The notes under the pieces: model-generated
Told to the model about the DNA's origin: nothing
Database searches by the model: none
Seen by the model: only the letters and a program-made list of their open reading frames with translations
In this document: positions 24,750 through 33,586 of the stretch, piece after piece
Layout: each line of letters begins with the position of its first letter
How positions within the stretch are numbered: position 1 is the first letter of the stretch
Source: Clostridiales bacterium
GTDB taxonomy: Bacteria; Bacillota; Clostridia; Christensenellales; Aristaeellaceae
NCBI GenBank assembly: GCA_015056145.1
Contig: SVGY01000024.1
Span: 1-33,713 of the forward strand
DNA: 33,713 bases
Reading direction: 5' to 3'
Position numbers and translations under genes: made by a program

Positions 24750-26261
24750 ATGTCCACCTTCATCAATGATCCTTCCGCTATGCTTTGGGATGCAACCGCT
24801 GTATCCAACGCCTTTTTGTGCGAGTTTATGCCCATCGCCCCGGAAGGTTATGTAAAAGTTTATCTTTACGCCCTGATGTACGCCCATGGCGGCGCAAGGG
24901 AGGACGAAGCCATGCTCAGCGACGTGGCTCTTGCGCTGGAAATGACCACCGATCAGGTGGAGCAGGCCCTGCGTTACTGGGAGCGTTGCCGCCTTGTAAA
25001 CCGCATCCAGGACAATCCTCCAAAATACCGCTTTGCCTGCGTGCAGCAGGTTATGCTGATGAACCAGTCCATGCCTCAGGACAGGCAGTATGAAGATTTC
25101 GCCCGTGCCCTCAGCGACGTATTCAGGTCAAGCCGCCAGCTCCACGGAGGGGAAACCGTTATGGCCTACGAATGGGTGGAGCAGCAGAAACTGCCCGTGG
25201 ATGTGGTCATTATGCTCATGCGACATATGATCTCCACCCGGGGCCTTCATTTCAGCTTTCGGGAAGCCCAGAAGGTGGTCAACGAGCTGTGCGACCGTGG
25301 CGTTACCACCCTGGAGGCTGCCGAAGCGGTTTTCAGCCATTCCGAAGGCGCATGGAAGGGTGCACGCAAAGTGCTCACCCGGCTGAGCATCCGACGGGAT
25401 CCCACCCTTGACGAAATAGAACTTTACACAAAATGGACCGCCGAATGGAAGTTTGCCCCCAAGGCCATCGAGGTGGCCTGCGCCGAAACTACCAAGGCCC
25501 GTGATCCCAGCTTCAGCTATCTGGACCGGATTCTTTCCGGCATCCGGGAGCGCAGCGAAGGCAAGGCGCTTTCCGCTGTTCAGGTGGAAAAATTCCTTCA
25601 GAGCGAGAGGGATATCAACGACAAGGTGCGCACTATGCTGGCAGCCTTTGGCAGCAAGGTTTCCGTTGTGGACGAGCCTACCCGCCAGCTGTACCGTTCC
25701 ATGGAAAAACTTGCAGACGAAGCCGTCATTCTCATGGCGGCCCGGGAAGTGGGCAAGCAACGTGGCGAAAGCCGCTCCATCGAGAACGTAATCCTCATGC
25801 TGGAATCCTGGAAGGAGCGTGGCCTTGCTACCGCCGCCGATGTCACTTCCTATCTGAAAATCGTTAACAGCGAAAACAAGCGGCTCCGGGCGCTTTTTAC
25901 CCTCATTGGCAAGGAAGCCGCATGTACCCAGCCCAACCGTGAACTGCTGCGCAAGTGGCGCAGCGACTGGAAGGTATCCGAACCCTTGCTGGACCTGGCT
26001 GCCACCTATGCCCGGGGCGCAGATAAGCCCCTGCTTTATATGGACAAGCTGCTTGCCGGCTGGCGTGAAAAGGGACTGAGCACCGTGGCAGAGGCCGAGG
26101 AGGAACACCGCCGCTTTACCGAAAATGCTGCAAAAGCCCCCGCCAAAGCCGGAAAAGCAGCAAAGACGGTTATCGAGCAGCAGTATTCCCAGCGGGAGTA
26201 CGATCCCGCACTGGTGGACGGCCCCAGCGCCGAAGATATTGAGGAGGCGAAGAAACTGTGA
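24750..26261 (+). CDS. DnaD-domain primosome protein with multiple DnaD repeats
   Basis: 503 aa, much longer than typical DnaD (about 230). The N-terminal winged-helix region (about 30-110) is followed by what look like four DnaD-like helical repeats at about 140-190, 220-275, 315-365 and 400-450. Each ends in the pattern of aromatic, Leu-rich helix and 'K/RGL' turn, for example YTKWTAEWKFAPKAIEVA with YLDRILSGI, and LLRKWRSDWKVSEPLL with YMDKLLAGW. DnaD/DnaB family proteins help load the replicative helicase at origins and stalled forks. The next gene, the helicase loader, overlaps its stop (GTGA). The C-terminus is low complexity. The ribosome site AAAGGAG lies rather far (11 nt) from the ATG. 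Confidence 0.85.
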   Translation: MSTFINDPSAMLWDATAVSNAFLCEFMPIAPEGYVKVYLYALMYAHGGAREDEAMLSDVALALEMTTDQVEQALRYWERCRLVNRIQDNPPKYRFACVQQVMLMNQSMPQDRQYEDFARALSDVFRSSRQLHGGETVMAYEWVEQQKLPVDVVIMLMRHMISTRGLHFSFREAQKVVNELCDRGVTTLEAAEAVFSHSEGAWKGARKVLTRLSIRRDPTLDEIELYTKWTAEWKFAPKAIEVACAETTKARDPSFSYLDRILSGIRERSEGKALSAVQVEKFLQSERDINDKVRTMLAAFGSKVSVVDEPTRQLYRSMEKLADEAVILMAAREVGKQRGESRSIENVILMLESWKERGLATAADVTSYLKIVNSENKRLRALFTLIGKEAACTQPNRELLRKWRSDWKVSEPLLDLAATYARGADKPLLYMDKLLAGWREKGLSTVAEAEEEHRRFTENAAKAPAKAGKAAKTVIEQQYSQREYDPALVDGPSAEDIEEAKKL

Positions 26262-27247
26262 CAAGGGAACAGATTTTGCTGGAACTGCAGCAGGTCTACC
26301 AGAAGCGGCAGGAAGAAAACCTGCGCATATATGAAATGCGGGTCGCAGAAGCCTCTGAAAAAATTCCTGGTCTTGGCCAGCTGATGACCCGCCGCCACGC
26401 CATGGTCATGGGCACCATCCGTGCGGGCATTCTCAATGCAGGCCGGAACCACGAAGCACAGCAGAGCCTGCCTTCCCTCATGGCTGATATGAACCGCCAG
26501 ATTAAAGAAAAGCTCGTATCCGGCGGTTATCCCGAGGATTATCTGCAGCCCGTATACACCTGCCCCCTTTGCAAGGATGAAGGCTATGTTTTTGATCCTT
26601 CCCGGCGCATGTGCACTTGCCTCAATCAGGAGCTGAACCGCCGCCTTCTGGAGGAAGCGGGTCTTTCCGGCGACCAGCAGACCTTTGAAAATTTCAACTC
26701 CGAGCTTTTTAGCGAGGAACCCGAAGGAGCCTCCGGCGTTACCCAGCGGCAAATGGCGGACCTGATCCGCAAAACCTGCGAAACCTTCGCCGATACCTTT
26801 CCGGATACGCCCCATCTGAACCTGCTCCTTATGGGCCACAGCGGTCTTGGCAAAACCTACCTCCTTCGTTCCATTGCCCACCGCACCGCCCAGCGGGGCT
26901 TCCAGCCCACCTACACCAGCGCCTATCATCTGCTGGAGCTTGCCCGGAAAGGCTATATGGAAAACAGTTCCGCACCTCTCGCACCCCTGATGGAGGCCCC
27001 TCTTTTGCTCATTGACGACCTGGGCACCGAACCTCTGATGCAGAACATCACCGTGACTCAGCTGTTCAATCTGCTCAACGAGCGCCAGCTCAGAGGGCTG
27101 CATACCGTTATTTCCACAAACCTTACCATGTCTGAACTGAAGGAACGCTACACCGAGCGCATCGCCTCCCGGCTGATGGATACCTCCTGCTGGCGCAGGG
27201 TTTCCTTCATCGGCAGCGATATCCGCCCCCGCCTGAAAAGGAGCTGA
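26258..27247 (+). CDS. DnaI/DnaC-type helicase loader ATPase
   Basis: 329 aa. A possible N-terminal zinc module (C102, C105, C119, C121; TCPLCKDEGYVFDPSRRMCTC) precedes the AAA+ domain with Walker A GHSGLGKT (193-200), Walker B LLIDD (about 250-254) and a sensor-like segment ISTNLTMSELKERY. This is the DnaI arrangement of Firmicutes. DnaI loads the DnaB-type replicative helicase. The start is GTG 26258 overlapping the upstream stop as GTGA, so the two primosome proteins are coupled. In other Firmicutes dnaB and dnaI likewise form a pair. Confidence 0.88.
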   Translation: MTREQILLELQQVYQKRQEENLRIYEMRVAEASEKIPGLGQLMTRRHAMVMGTIRAGILNAGRNHEAQQSLPSLMADMNRQIKEKLVSGGYPEDYLQPVYTCPLCKDEGYVFDPSRRMCTCLNQELNRRLLEEAGLSGDQQTFENFNSELFSEEPEGASGVTQRQMADLIRKTCETFADTFPDTPHLNLLLMGHSGLGKTYLLRSIAHRTAQRGFQPTYTSAYHLLELARKGYMENSSAPLAPLMEAPLLLIDDLGTEPLMQNITVTQLFNLLNERQLRGLHTVISTNLTMSELKERYTERIASRLMDTSCWRRVSFIGSDIRPRLKRS

Positions 27248-27251
27248 TTCC

Positions 27252-27599
27252 ATGAACATCCAGATCTACTTCAGCAAGAAAAACCCCAATGTGCTTAAAG
27301 CAGAACGCTTCTTCAAGGAGCGCAGGATCCCCTATCAGCTTCTGGATCTGAAAAAACACAAGCTGGGCAAAAAGGAACTGGATGTGTTTGTCAGTGCAGC
27401 CGGCGCCAAGGCGCTGGTGGACCGGGAGGGCAAAAAGGCGCTGGAACGTCCCGTAGCGCATATGTCCACCGACAGCCTGATTATTGCCGAGCTGCTGAAC
27501 GATCCCTCCGCTCTCATCAGCCCCATCGTTCGCAACGGCAGCAAAGTCACCGTGGGCGCAGACGAGGCCCTCTGGAAGGAATGGGCCGCCCAGGGCTGA
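27252..27599 (+). CDS. ArsC/Spx-like thioredoxin-fold protein lacking the catalytic cysteine
   Basis: 115 aa. The thioredoxin-like ArsC fold is seen in MNIQIYFSKKNPNVLKAERFF, the helix KERRIPYQLLDLKKHKLGKKEL and a C-terminal SALISPIVRNGSKVTVG with cis-Pro and the following strand. The usual active-site Cys (position 12 in the YGxxxCxxC motif) is absent: the segment reads FSKKNPNV. Arsenate reduction is therefore unlikely by the normal mechanism; a regulatory role like Spx, or a binding role, is possible. AAAGGAG is 8 nt before the ATG. It is co-directional with dnaI, 4 nt downstream. Confidence 0.75.
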   Translation: MNIQIYFSKKNPNVLKAERFFKERRIPYQLLDLKKHKLGKKELDVFVSAAGAKALVDREGKKALERPVAHMSTDSLIIAELLNDPSALISPIVRNGSKVTVGADEALWKEWAAQG

Positions 27600-27652
27600 T
27601 CTGTTCTTTTCTTTCCTGTCCAATCCCACTTTCGCAAAAGGGAGGCAACTGC

Positions 27653-28783
27653 ATGAAAAAAGCCATCTGTGCCGGACATGTGTGCATCGACCTGACCCCC
27701 ATGTTCCCCGGACGAAGCATCCCCGCTGATATTTCCTCCGTGCTTGTGCCGGGCAAGCTTGTGCAAATGCATGGTATGGATATCCACACCGGCGGAGCCG
27801 TAGCCAACACAGGCCTTGCCATGAAGCGGCTGGGGGTGGATGTTCAGCTGCAGGGCAAAATCGGCAGCGACGCCATGGGCCAGCTGGTCAGGGCCGCCTT
27901 TGAAGCCGAGAACGCTGCCGAAGGCCTTCTCATTTCAGAAAACAGCAGCACATCCTATTCCGTGGTGTTGGCGCCGCCTGGAATTGACCGCATTTTTCTG
28001 CACGATCCGGGTGCAAACGACACCTTCTGCTGTGACGATATGAACTGGGATGCCTTTCGTTCCGCCAGCCTGATGCATTTCGGCTATCCTCCCCTGATGC
28101 GGCTTTTGTTCCAGGACAACGGCGTGGAGCTGGAACGTATATTCCGTCATGCAAAGGAAATGGGGGTTGCCACATCGCTGGATATGGCCGCTTCCGACCC
28201 TGCCTCCGAGGGCGGCATGGCAGACTGGCAAGCCATTCTTTCCCGGGTATTGCCCTATGTGGACTTCTTCGTGCCCAGTGCCGAAGAACTTGCCTTTATG
28301 CTGGACAAGACCATGTACCATCGCTGGCTGACCGAGGCCCGGGGCGGCGACGCCACCGACTGCATCCGCCTTGCAGATATGCAGAAGCTTTCCGAAGCCG
28401 CTCTTTCCATGGGCGCCAGGGTTGTGCTCATCAAATGCGGCGCAAGGGGCATCTACTATCGTTCCGCTGACGAGGCCACCCTCACCCCGCTGTGCACTGC
28501 CCTTGACCTCAACCCCGCACAATGGGCTTGCAAAGAGGGCTTTGAATGCAGCTTTGTACCGGAGAAAGTCCTGTCCGGTACCGGAGCCGGGGATACCTGC
28601 ATCGCTGCCTTTCTCACCGCCGTACTGCGTGGCGACGGGTTTCACAAGGCTGTTACCCTGGCAGCCGCCGAAGGGGCATGCTGCGTTGCTGCCTACGACG
28701 CACTCAGCGGCATCAAGTCTCTTCCCGAACTGGAAACCATGATTGCAAAAGGATGGAAGAAAAATGCTTGCGAACTTGAATGA
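27653..28783 (+). CDS. PfkB family carbohydrate kinase
   Basis: 376 aa. The N-terminal AGHVCIDLTPMFPG and GGAVANTGLAMKRLG (Gly-rich PfkB motif 1) and the C-terminal GTGAGDTCIAAFL (motif 2, anion hole, catalytic D314) identify a ribokinase/PfkB-type kinase. It would phosphorylate a sugar or related hydroxyl compound using ATP. The start is ATG 27653 after GGGAGGC; a longer frame upstream lacks a site. It overlaps the aldolase gene by 20 nt, which suggests the two act on the same substrate path, for example kinase to a ketose phosphate that the aldolase cleaves. The exact sugar is unknown. Confidence 0.85.
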   Translation: MKKAICAGHVCIDLTPMFPGRSIPADISSVLVPGKLVQMHGMDIHTGGAVANTGLAMKRLGVDVQLQGKIGSDAMGQLVRAAFEAENAAEGLLISENSSTSYSVVLAPPGIDRIFLHDPGANDTFCCDDMNWDAFRSASLMHFGYPPLMRLLFQDNGVELERIFRHAKEMGVATSLDMAASDPASEGGMADWQAILSRVLPYVDFFVPSAEELAFMLDKTMYHRWLTEARGGDATDCIRLADMQKLSEAALSMGARVVLIKCGARGIYYRSADEATLTPLCTALDLNPAQWACKEGFECSFVPEKVLSGTGAGDTCIAAFLTAVLRGDGFHKAVTLAAAEGACCVAAYDALSGIKSLPELETMIAKGWKKNACELE

Positions 28784-29600
28784 TGTTCTTTTCCCTGCCC
28801 AGGAAAACAAATACGCTGTCGGGCTTTTCAACACCACCAACCTGGAGCTGGCCCGGGGCGTGATCGCCGCCGCCGAGGAGCTGAATGCCCCCGTAATCAT
28901 CGGCACCGCAGAGATCCTGCTTCCTTACGGCCCCCTGGATGACCTGGCGTTCCTCCTGCTGCCCATGGCCGAGCGGGCCAAGGTTCCCGTAGTGGTTCAC
29001 CTGGATCACGGTCTGAAGGAAGAAACCTGCAAAAGAGCCCTGTCGCTGGGTTTCAAGTCCATTATGTATGACTGCTCCACCGATGATTACGAAACCAACG
29101 TGCGCAAAGTGGCAGAAATGGCCGAGCTTGCCCATGCCTACGGCGCAACCATTGAGGCGGAGCTGGGTCATGTGGGCGACAACGATGGCTCCAATACTGA
29201 CCCCAGCCTTTTCTACACTCAGCCCGATCAGGCCCGGGACTTTATCGAACGCACCGGCGCCGATGCACTGGCCATTGCAGTGGGCACTGCCCACGGAGCC
29301 TACAAACTGCCACCGAAACTTGATTTTAAACGCATTGAGGAAATTGCAGCCGCCATCGATACTCCTCTGGTGCTCCACGGAGGCTCCGGCCTTACCGATG
29401 ACGATTTCCGGCAGGCCATCAGCAAGGGCATCTGCAAAATGAATATTTTCACCGACATCAACGTCGCCGCCGCCCGTGCCATCAGCGAGCACTATGCTCC
29501 TGGCGCAGGGCTTACCGACCTTGTCAACTATGCCGTGGAGGCTGTGAAAGCCGAAGTGGAAAAGAAAATGCGCCTTTTCGGCTGCGACGGCAAGGCCTGA
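28764..29600 (+). CDS. Class II fructose-bisphosphate aldolase family protein
   Basis: 278 aa. Class II (Zn-dependent) residues are visible: HLDHG (D81 catalytic, H82 Zn), AELG (E133), GTAHG (H177) and LHGGSG (H205). Family members split fructose-1,6-bisphosphate, tagatose-1,6-bisphosphate or a related ketose phosphate; the preference cannot be told. The start ATG 28764 has AAAGGATGG upstream; an ATG at 28743 is in frame but has no site. It starts inside the PfkB kinase gene. Confidence 0.9.
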   Translation: MLANLNDVLFPAQENKYAVGLFNTTNLELARGVIAAAEELNAPVIIGTAEILLPYGPLDDLAFLLLPMAERAKVPVVVHLDHGLKEETCKRALSLGFKSIMYDCSTDDYETNVRKVAEMAELAHAYGATIEAELGHVGDNDGSNTDPSLFYTQPDQARDFIERTGADALAIAVGTAHGAYKLPPKLDFKRIEEIAAAIDTPLVLHGGSGLTDDDFRQAISKGICKMNIFTDINVAAARAISEHYAPGAGLTDLVNYAVEAVKAEVEKKMRLFGCDGKA

Positions 29601-29664
29601 TCCGCTTGCCGCACCGGTCAAAACAAAAAAAGTACAAAACGGATACAAAAAATCGAAAAAACCT
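29601..29664. other. Short gene-free stretch after the aldolase
   Basis: An A-rich stretch (AAAACAAAAAAAG and similar) without a stem-loop. No intrinsic terminator is seen after the aldolase. Confidence 0.4.
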
Positions 29665-29693
29665 TTGACACGGCTTGCAAAACGTGCTATTAT
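29665..29693 (+). promoter_or_regulatory. Promoter of the str operon
   Basis: -35 TTGACA (29665-29670), 17-nt spacer, -10 TATTAT (29688-29693), about 110 nt before the L7Ae-like gene. The str operon here has its own promoter; rpoBC, which precedes it in Bacillus, is not upstream. Confidence 0.8.
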
Positions 29694-29803
29694 TTGATAG
29701 TTGTCCGCAATCCGTGTTTTTGTGTGCCCATTTTGTGCGATAAAGGTACAAAAGCGCAGGCAGAAACGCCAGGAGCGGCTACCACCAGAAGGAGGCGACC
29801 CGT

Positions 29804-30049
29804 ATGGAGCACGAGCTGCTCAACGCTGAAAAACGCATTGCCGGAACCAAACAGGTTCTCCGTGCGCTGAATGCCGGTACGGCCGCAAAGGTCTTTCTGG
29901 CAAAGGATGCCGACGGCTTTATCTACCACAGGATCCAAAACCTGTGCACGGAAAAGGCTACTCCCGTTGCGACTGTGGATACCATGCAGGAGCTTGGCAG
30001 GCTCTGCGGCGTCAGCGTGAAAACCGCTGCCGCAGCCGTGCTGAAATAA
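29804..30049 (+). CDS. L7Ae-like ribosomal protein (YbxF-type)
   Basis: 81 aa. L7Ae/L30e-like fold, with GTKQVLRALNAGTAAKVFLAKDAD and a C-terminal helix after LGRLCGVSVKTAAAAVL. Homologues (YbxF of Bacillus) bind kink-turn RNA and sit between rpoC and rpsL. The same place next to rpsL supports the call. ATG 29804 follows AGAAGGAGG. Its RNA target is unknown. Confidence 0.85.
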   Translation: MEHELLNAEKRIAGTKQVLRALNAGTAAKVFLAKDADGFIYHRIQNLCTEKATPVATVDTMQELGRLCGVSVKTAAAAVLK

Positions 30050-30070
30050 TCACGGCACGCCACACAGCAG

Positions 30071-30104
30071 CTATAAAACGCCGGGGGTTGCGGCGATTTT
30101 ATAG
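30071..30104 (+). promoter_or_regulatory. Stable hairpin between the L7Ae-like gene and rpsL
   Basis: The CTATAAAACGCC arm pairs with GGCGATTTTATAG (12 bp with one bulged A), loop about 9 nt. It is followed by AAAAC rather than a T-tract, so it is not a normal terminator. It could be a processing site, protein-binding site or part of a leader controlling rpsL. Confidence 0.5.
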
Positions 30105-30208
30105 AAAACAAAAGAAGCATGCCCCTCTCGCTCAAGCGGCGGAGGCAGCACGCTTGCCTCACCCCTCTCCGGGGGCAGAAGGCAGAAAATCAATTCGGAG
30201 GTGTTTCC

Positions 30209-30583
30209 ATGCCCACGATCAATCAGTTGATCCGCAAGGGACGGCAAAAGATGGAAAACAGGTCCACGGCTCCTATCCTGCAGGGATGCCCGCAGAAGCG
30301 CGGCGTATGCCTCAGCGTTAAGACCACGACCCCCAAGAAGCCCAACTCCGCCCTGCGTAAGATCGCCCGTATTCGTCTGACCAATCAGATCGAAGGTACG
30401 TGCTACATTCCGGGCATCGGCCATAACCTGCAGGAGCACAGCGTTGTGCTGATCCGCGGCGGCCGTGTTCGTGACCTGCCCGGCGTTCGTTACCACATCA
30501 TCCGCGGCGCTCTGGATACCGCTGGTGTGGCCAAGCGTATGCAGTCCCGTTCTCTCTACGGCGCAAAGCGGCCCAAGAAGTAA
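30209..30583 (+). CDS. rpsL: 30S ribosomal protein S12
   Basis: 124 aa, full length. The decoding-centre segments [12 protein letters not shown] (K43 region, associated with streptomycin response) and [10 protein letters not shown] (D89, the methylthiolation site) are intact and wild-type. GHNLQEHS and the basic C-terminus are also typical. ATG 30209 follows CGGAGG. First classical gene of the str operon. Confidence 0.98.
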   Translation: MPTINQLIRKGRQKMENRSTAPILQGCPQKRGVCLSVKTTTPKKPNSALRKIARIRLTNQIEGTCYIPGIGHNLQEHSVVLIRGGRVRDLPGVRYHIIRGALDTAGVAKRMQSRSLYGAKRPKK

Positions 30584-30863
30584 GCCGTTTCTGCGATAAA
30601 GGGTTTGCAGGTTACTTTGGAGTGGGCGCAGGAACCAGCATGGCGCACAACCCACACGCCACGCAAAGGGACACCGCGTGACTTTCCCACCAGGTAGGGG
30701 TAAGCCGGAATGAGTAGCTTTTGCCCGCAGGGAGCGGCTGATGCTGACGGCCGTCAAAAGTCTGTACCCAATCGCTTTAGCGCATCTGGACCCATTGCAT
30801 CTTGCGTTGTGCCAACGCACACTTGCGGCGATAGAAATTCGCCTCAACGAAGGAGGAAATCAA
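30584..30863 (+). other. Long structured spacer between rpsL and rpsG
   Basis: 280 nt, long for this operon. No credible frame. Possible structures include the CTTTTG/CAAAAG pair (30718-30758 region) and two stems just before the rpsG ribosome site: TGCGTT/AACGCA (30803-30819) and GGCGA/TCGCC (30827-30843). It could bind ribosomal protein S7 or another regulator. Not identified as a known RNA. Confidence 0.4.
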
Positions 30864-31334
30864 ATGCCCCGTCGTGGATTTATTCCCAAGCGTGAGGTTC
30901 TGCCGGATCCCGTATACGGGACCACGGTTGTAACCAAGCTCATCAACCAGATTATGCTGGATGGCAAGCGCGGTACTGCCCAGCGCATCTGCTATACCGC
31001 ATTCGAGACCGTTGCCGAGAAGACTGGCAAGGCCGCCGATGAAATGTTCAACGCTGCCCTGAGCAACGTTGCCCCCCAGCTGGAAGTTAAGGCCCGCCGT
31101 GTGGGCGGTGCCACCTACCAGGTACCTATCGAAATCCGTCCCGAGCGTCGCCAGACTCTGGCCCTGCGCTGGCTGGTTGAATTCAGCCGTAAGCGTGGCG
31201 AGAAGACCATGGCTGAGCGTCTTGCCGGCGAAATCATGGATGCTGCCAACAACACCGGCGCAGCCGTGAAGCGCAAGGAAGAAATGCACCGCATGGCCGA
31301 AGCCAACAAGGCTTTCGCTCACTACCGCTGGTAA
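30864..31334 (+). CDS. rpsG: 30S ribosomal protein S7
   Basis: 156 aa. [19 protein letters not shown] at the start, the [22 protein letters not shown]-binding segment and the C-terminal NKAFAHYRW are hallmarks of S7, which nucleates assembly of the 30S head. ATG 30864 follows AAGGAGG. It lies between rpsL and fusA as in other bacteria. Confidence 0.98.
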   Translation: MPRRGFIPKREVLPDPVYGTTVVTKLINQIMLDGKRGTAQRICYTAFETVAEKTGKAADEMFNAALSNVAPQLEVKARRVGGATYQVPIEIRPERRQTLALRWLVEFSRKRGEKTMAERLAGEIMDAANNTGAAVKRKEEMHRMAEANKAFAHYRW

Positions 31335-31436
31335 GCGGTTATCCCCGGAAGCCGTTGCGGCTTCCCGGAAGGCTGCACGGTCAAAGGGACTATGCGGCGA
31401 AAGAATTGATGTGTATTCGAAAGGAGACCCCCTTAT

Positions 31437-33521
31437 ATGCCTAGAAGTCACCCTTTGGATAAGGTGCGCAACATCGGCATCATGGCTCACATTGACGCCG
31501 GTAAAACCACCACCACCGAGCGCATCCTGTTTTACACGGGACGCACCCACCGTCTGGGTGAGACGCATGAAGGTTCGGCTACCATGGACTGGATGGAGCA
31601 GGAGCAGGAGCGTGGTATTACCATCACCTCTGCTGCCACCACCTGCCAGTGGAAAAATCACCGGATCAACATCATCGACACTCCCGGCCACGTTGACTTT
31701 ACTGTCGAAGTTGAACGCAGTCTGCGTGTTCTGGACGGTGCAGTTTCCGTGTTTTGCGCCAAAGGCGGCGTAGAACCCCAGAGTGAAACCGTTTGGCGTC
31801 AGGCCAACAAGTACAACGTACCCCGTATGGCTTACGTCAACAAAATGGACATCATGGGCGCAGATTTCTTCCGTGTTGTTTCCATGATGAAGGAACGGCT
31901 GGGCGCCAATGCCGTACCGATTCAGCTGCCCATCGGCAAGGAATCCGACTTTAAGGGCATCATTGACCTGGTTCGCATGAAGGCCGAAATCTATTACGAT
32001 GATGAAGGCAAGGACGTGCGTGAGGAAGAGATCCCCGCTGATCTTATGGATCTGGCTGAAGAGTACCATCAGCAGATGATCGAAGCCGTTGCTGAGAGCG
32101 ACGAATCCCTGCTGGAGAAGTTCTTTGAAGGCGAAGAGCTGACCGCAGAAGAAGTGAACGCCGCCATCCGCACCGCCACCATCAACTGCACCATGACCCC
32201 TGTCCTCTGCGGTACTTCCTACCGCAACAAGGGCGTACAGCCCCTGCTGGACGCCATCGTGGAATATATGCCCTCTCCCTTGGACATTCCCGCCATCAAG
32301 GGCATTGACCCCGATGATCCCGAAGTGGAAATCGAACGTAAGGCTTCTGACAGCGAGCCCTTCGCTGCCCTGGCTTTCAAGATCATGACCGACCCCTTTG
32401 TTGGCAAGCTGGCTTTCTGCCGTGTATACAGCGGTACGCTGGAATCCGGCAGCTATGCTTACAACTCCAGCAAGCACAAGCGTGAGCGTGTGGGCCGTCT
32501 GGTTATGATGCATGCCAACCACCGTGAAGAACTGGATACCGTCTACACCGGCGATATCTGCGGCATCGTGGGCCTCAAGGACACCACCACCGCCGATACC
32601 CTGTGCGATGAGAAGAACCCCATCGTTCTTGAGAGCATGGAGTTCCCGGATCCCGTTATCCAGGTTGCCATCGAGCCCAAGACCAAGGCCGGTCAGGACA
32701 AGATGACCATGGCTCTGGTGAAGCTGGCTGAAGAAGACCCCACTTTCAAAACCTTTACCGATCAGCAGACTGGTCAGACCATCATCGCCGGCATGGGCGA
32801 GCTCCATCTGGAAATCATCGTGGATCGTCTTCTGCGTGAATTCAAGGTGGAAGCCACCGTCGGCAAGCCCCAGGTTGCCTACCGTGAAACCATTCGCAAG
32901 GCTGCCAAGGGCGAAGGCCGCTATGTCCGTCAGACCGGCGGTCACGGCCAGTTCGGCCACTGCTGGATCGAGATCGAGCCTGTGGAACCCGGCGTCGGCT
33001 ATACTTTTGAAAGCAAGATCGTCGGCGGCGTGATTCCCAAGGAATTCATCTCCCCCATCGACGCTGGTATCCGCGAGGCCGCTCAGGCTGGTCCTCTGGC
33101 TGGCTTCGAGGTTGTAGACTTCAAGGCTTCCGTTTTCGACGGCAGCTACCACGATGTGGACTCCTCTGAAATGGCATTCAAGATTGCCGGTTCCATGGCT
33201 TTCAAAGAGGCTATGGCCAAGGCCAATCCCTGCCTGCTGGAGCCCATGATGAAGGTGGAAGTCATCATCCCCGACCAGTACATGGGCGATGTCGTCGGCG
33301 ACATCTCCAGCCGTCGTGGCCGCATCGAAGGCATGGAAGCCCGTGTTGGCGAGCAGACCGTGCACGCCTTCGTGCCGCTGAGCGAAATGTTCGGTTATGC
33401 AACCGACCTGCGCAGCCGCACCCAGGGCCGTGGCCTGTTCTCCATGCAGTTTGACCACTATGAGGAAGTGCCCAAGAGCATTGCCGAAAAGGTCACCGGT
33501 GCAAAGTCCACCAACGCCTGA
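31437..33521 (+). CDS. fusA: Elongation factor G
   Basis: 694 aa, full length. G1 AHIDAGKT (17-24), G3 DTPGHVDF, G4 NKMD and the switch region [11 protein letters not shown] identify the GTPase; domains II-V follow. It moves tRNAs and mRNA through the ribosome. A ribosome site AAAGGAG precedes ATG 31437. An opposite-strand open frame of 920 codons (30777-33539) is a shadow of its codon usage. Confidence 0.98.
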   Translation: MPRSHPLDKVRNIGIMAHIDAGKTTTTERILFYTGRTHRLGETHEGSATMDWMEQEQERGITITSAATTCQWKNHRINIIDTPGHVDFTVEVERSLRVLDGAVSVFCAKGGVEPQSETVWRQANKYNVPRMAYVNKMDIMGADFFRVVSMMKERLGANAVPIQLPIGKESDFKGIIDLVRMKAEIYYDDEGKDVREEEIPADLMDLAEEYHQQMIEAVAESDESLLEKFFEGEELTAEEVNAAIRTATINCTMTPVLCGTSYRNKGVQPLLDAIVEYMPSPLDIPAIKGIDPDDPEVEIERKASDSEPFAALAFKIMTDPFVGKLAFCRVYSGTLESGSYAYNSSKHKRERVGRLVMMHANHREELDTVYTGDICGIVGLKDTTTADTLCDEKNPIVLESMEFPDPVIQVAIEPKTKAGQDKMTMALVKLAEEDPTFKTFTDQQTGQTIIAGMGELHLEIIVDRLLREFKVEATVGKPQVAYRETIRKAAKGEGRYVRQTGGHGQFGHCWIEIEPVEPGVGYTFESKIVGGVIPKEFISPIDAGIREAAQAGPLAGFEVVDFKASVFDGSYHDVDSSEMAFKIAGSMAFKEAMAKANPCLLEPMMKVEVIIPDQYMGDVVGDISSRRGRIEGMEARVGEQTVHAFVPLSEMFGYATDLRSRTQGRGLFSMQFDHYEEVPKSIAEKVTGAKSTNA

Positions 33522-33586
33522 TAAACAGTAACTGAGCATTCGTTGCTTTCACATTCACCTGACAACTAACAAGGAGGAACATTCAA

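Noticed and set aside
30777..33539. A 920-codon open frame on the minus strand
   Set aside because: Antisense shadow of rpsG and fusA, which are highly conserved and fully explain the region.
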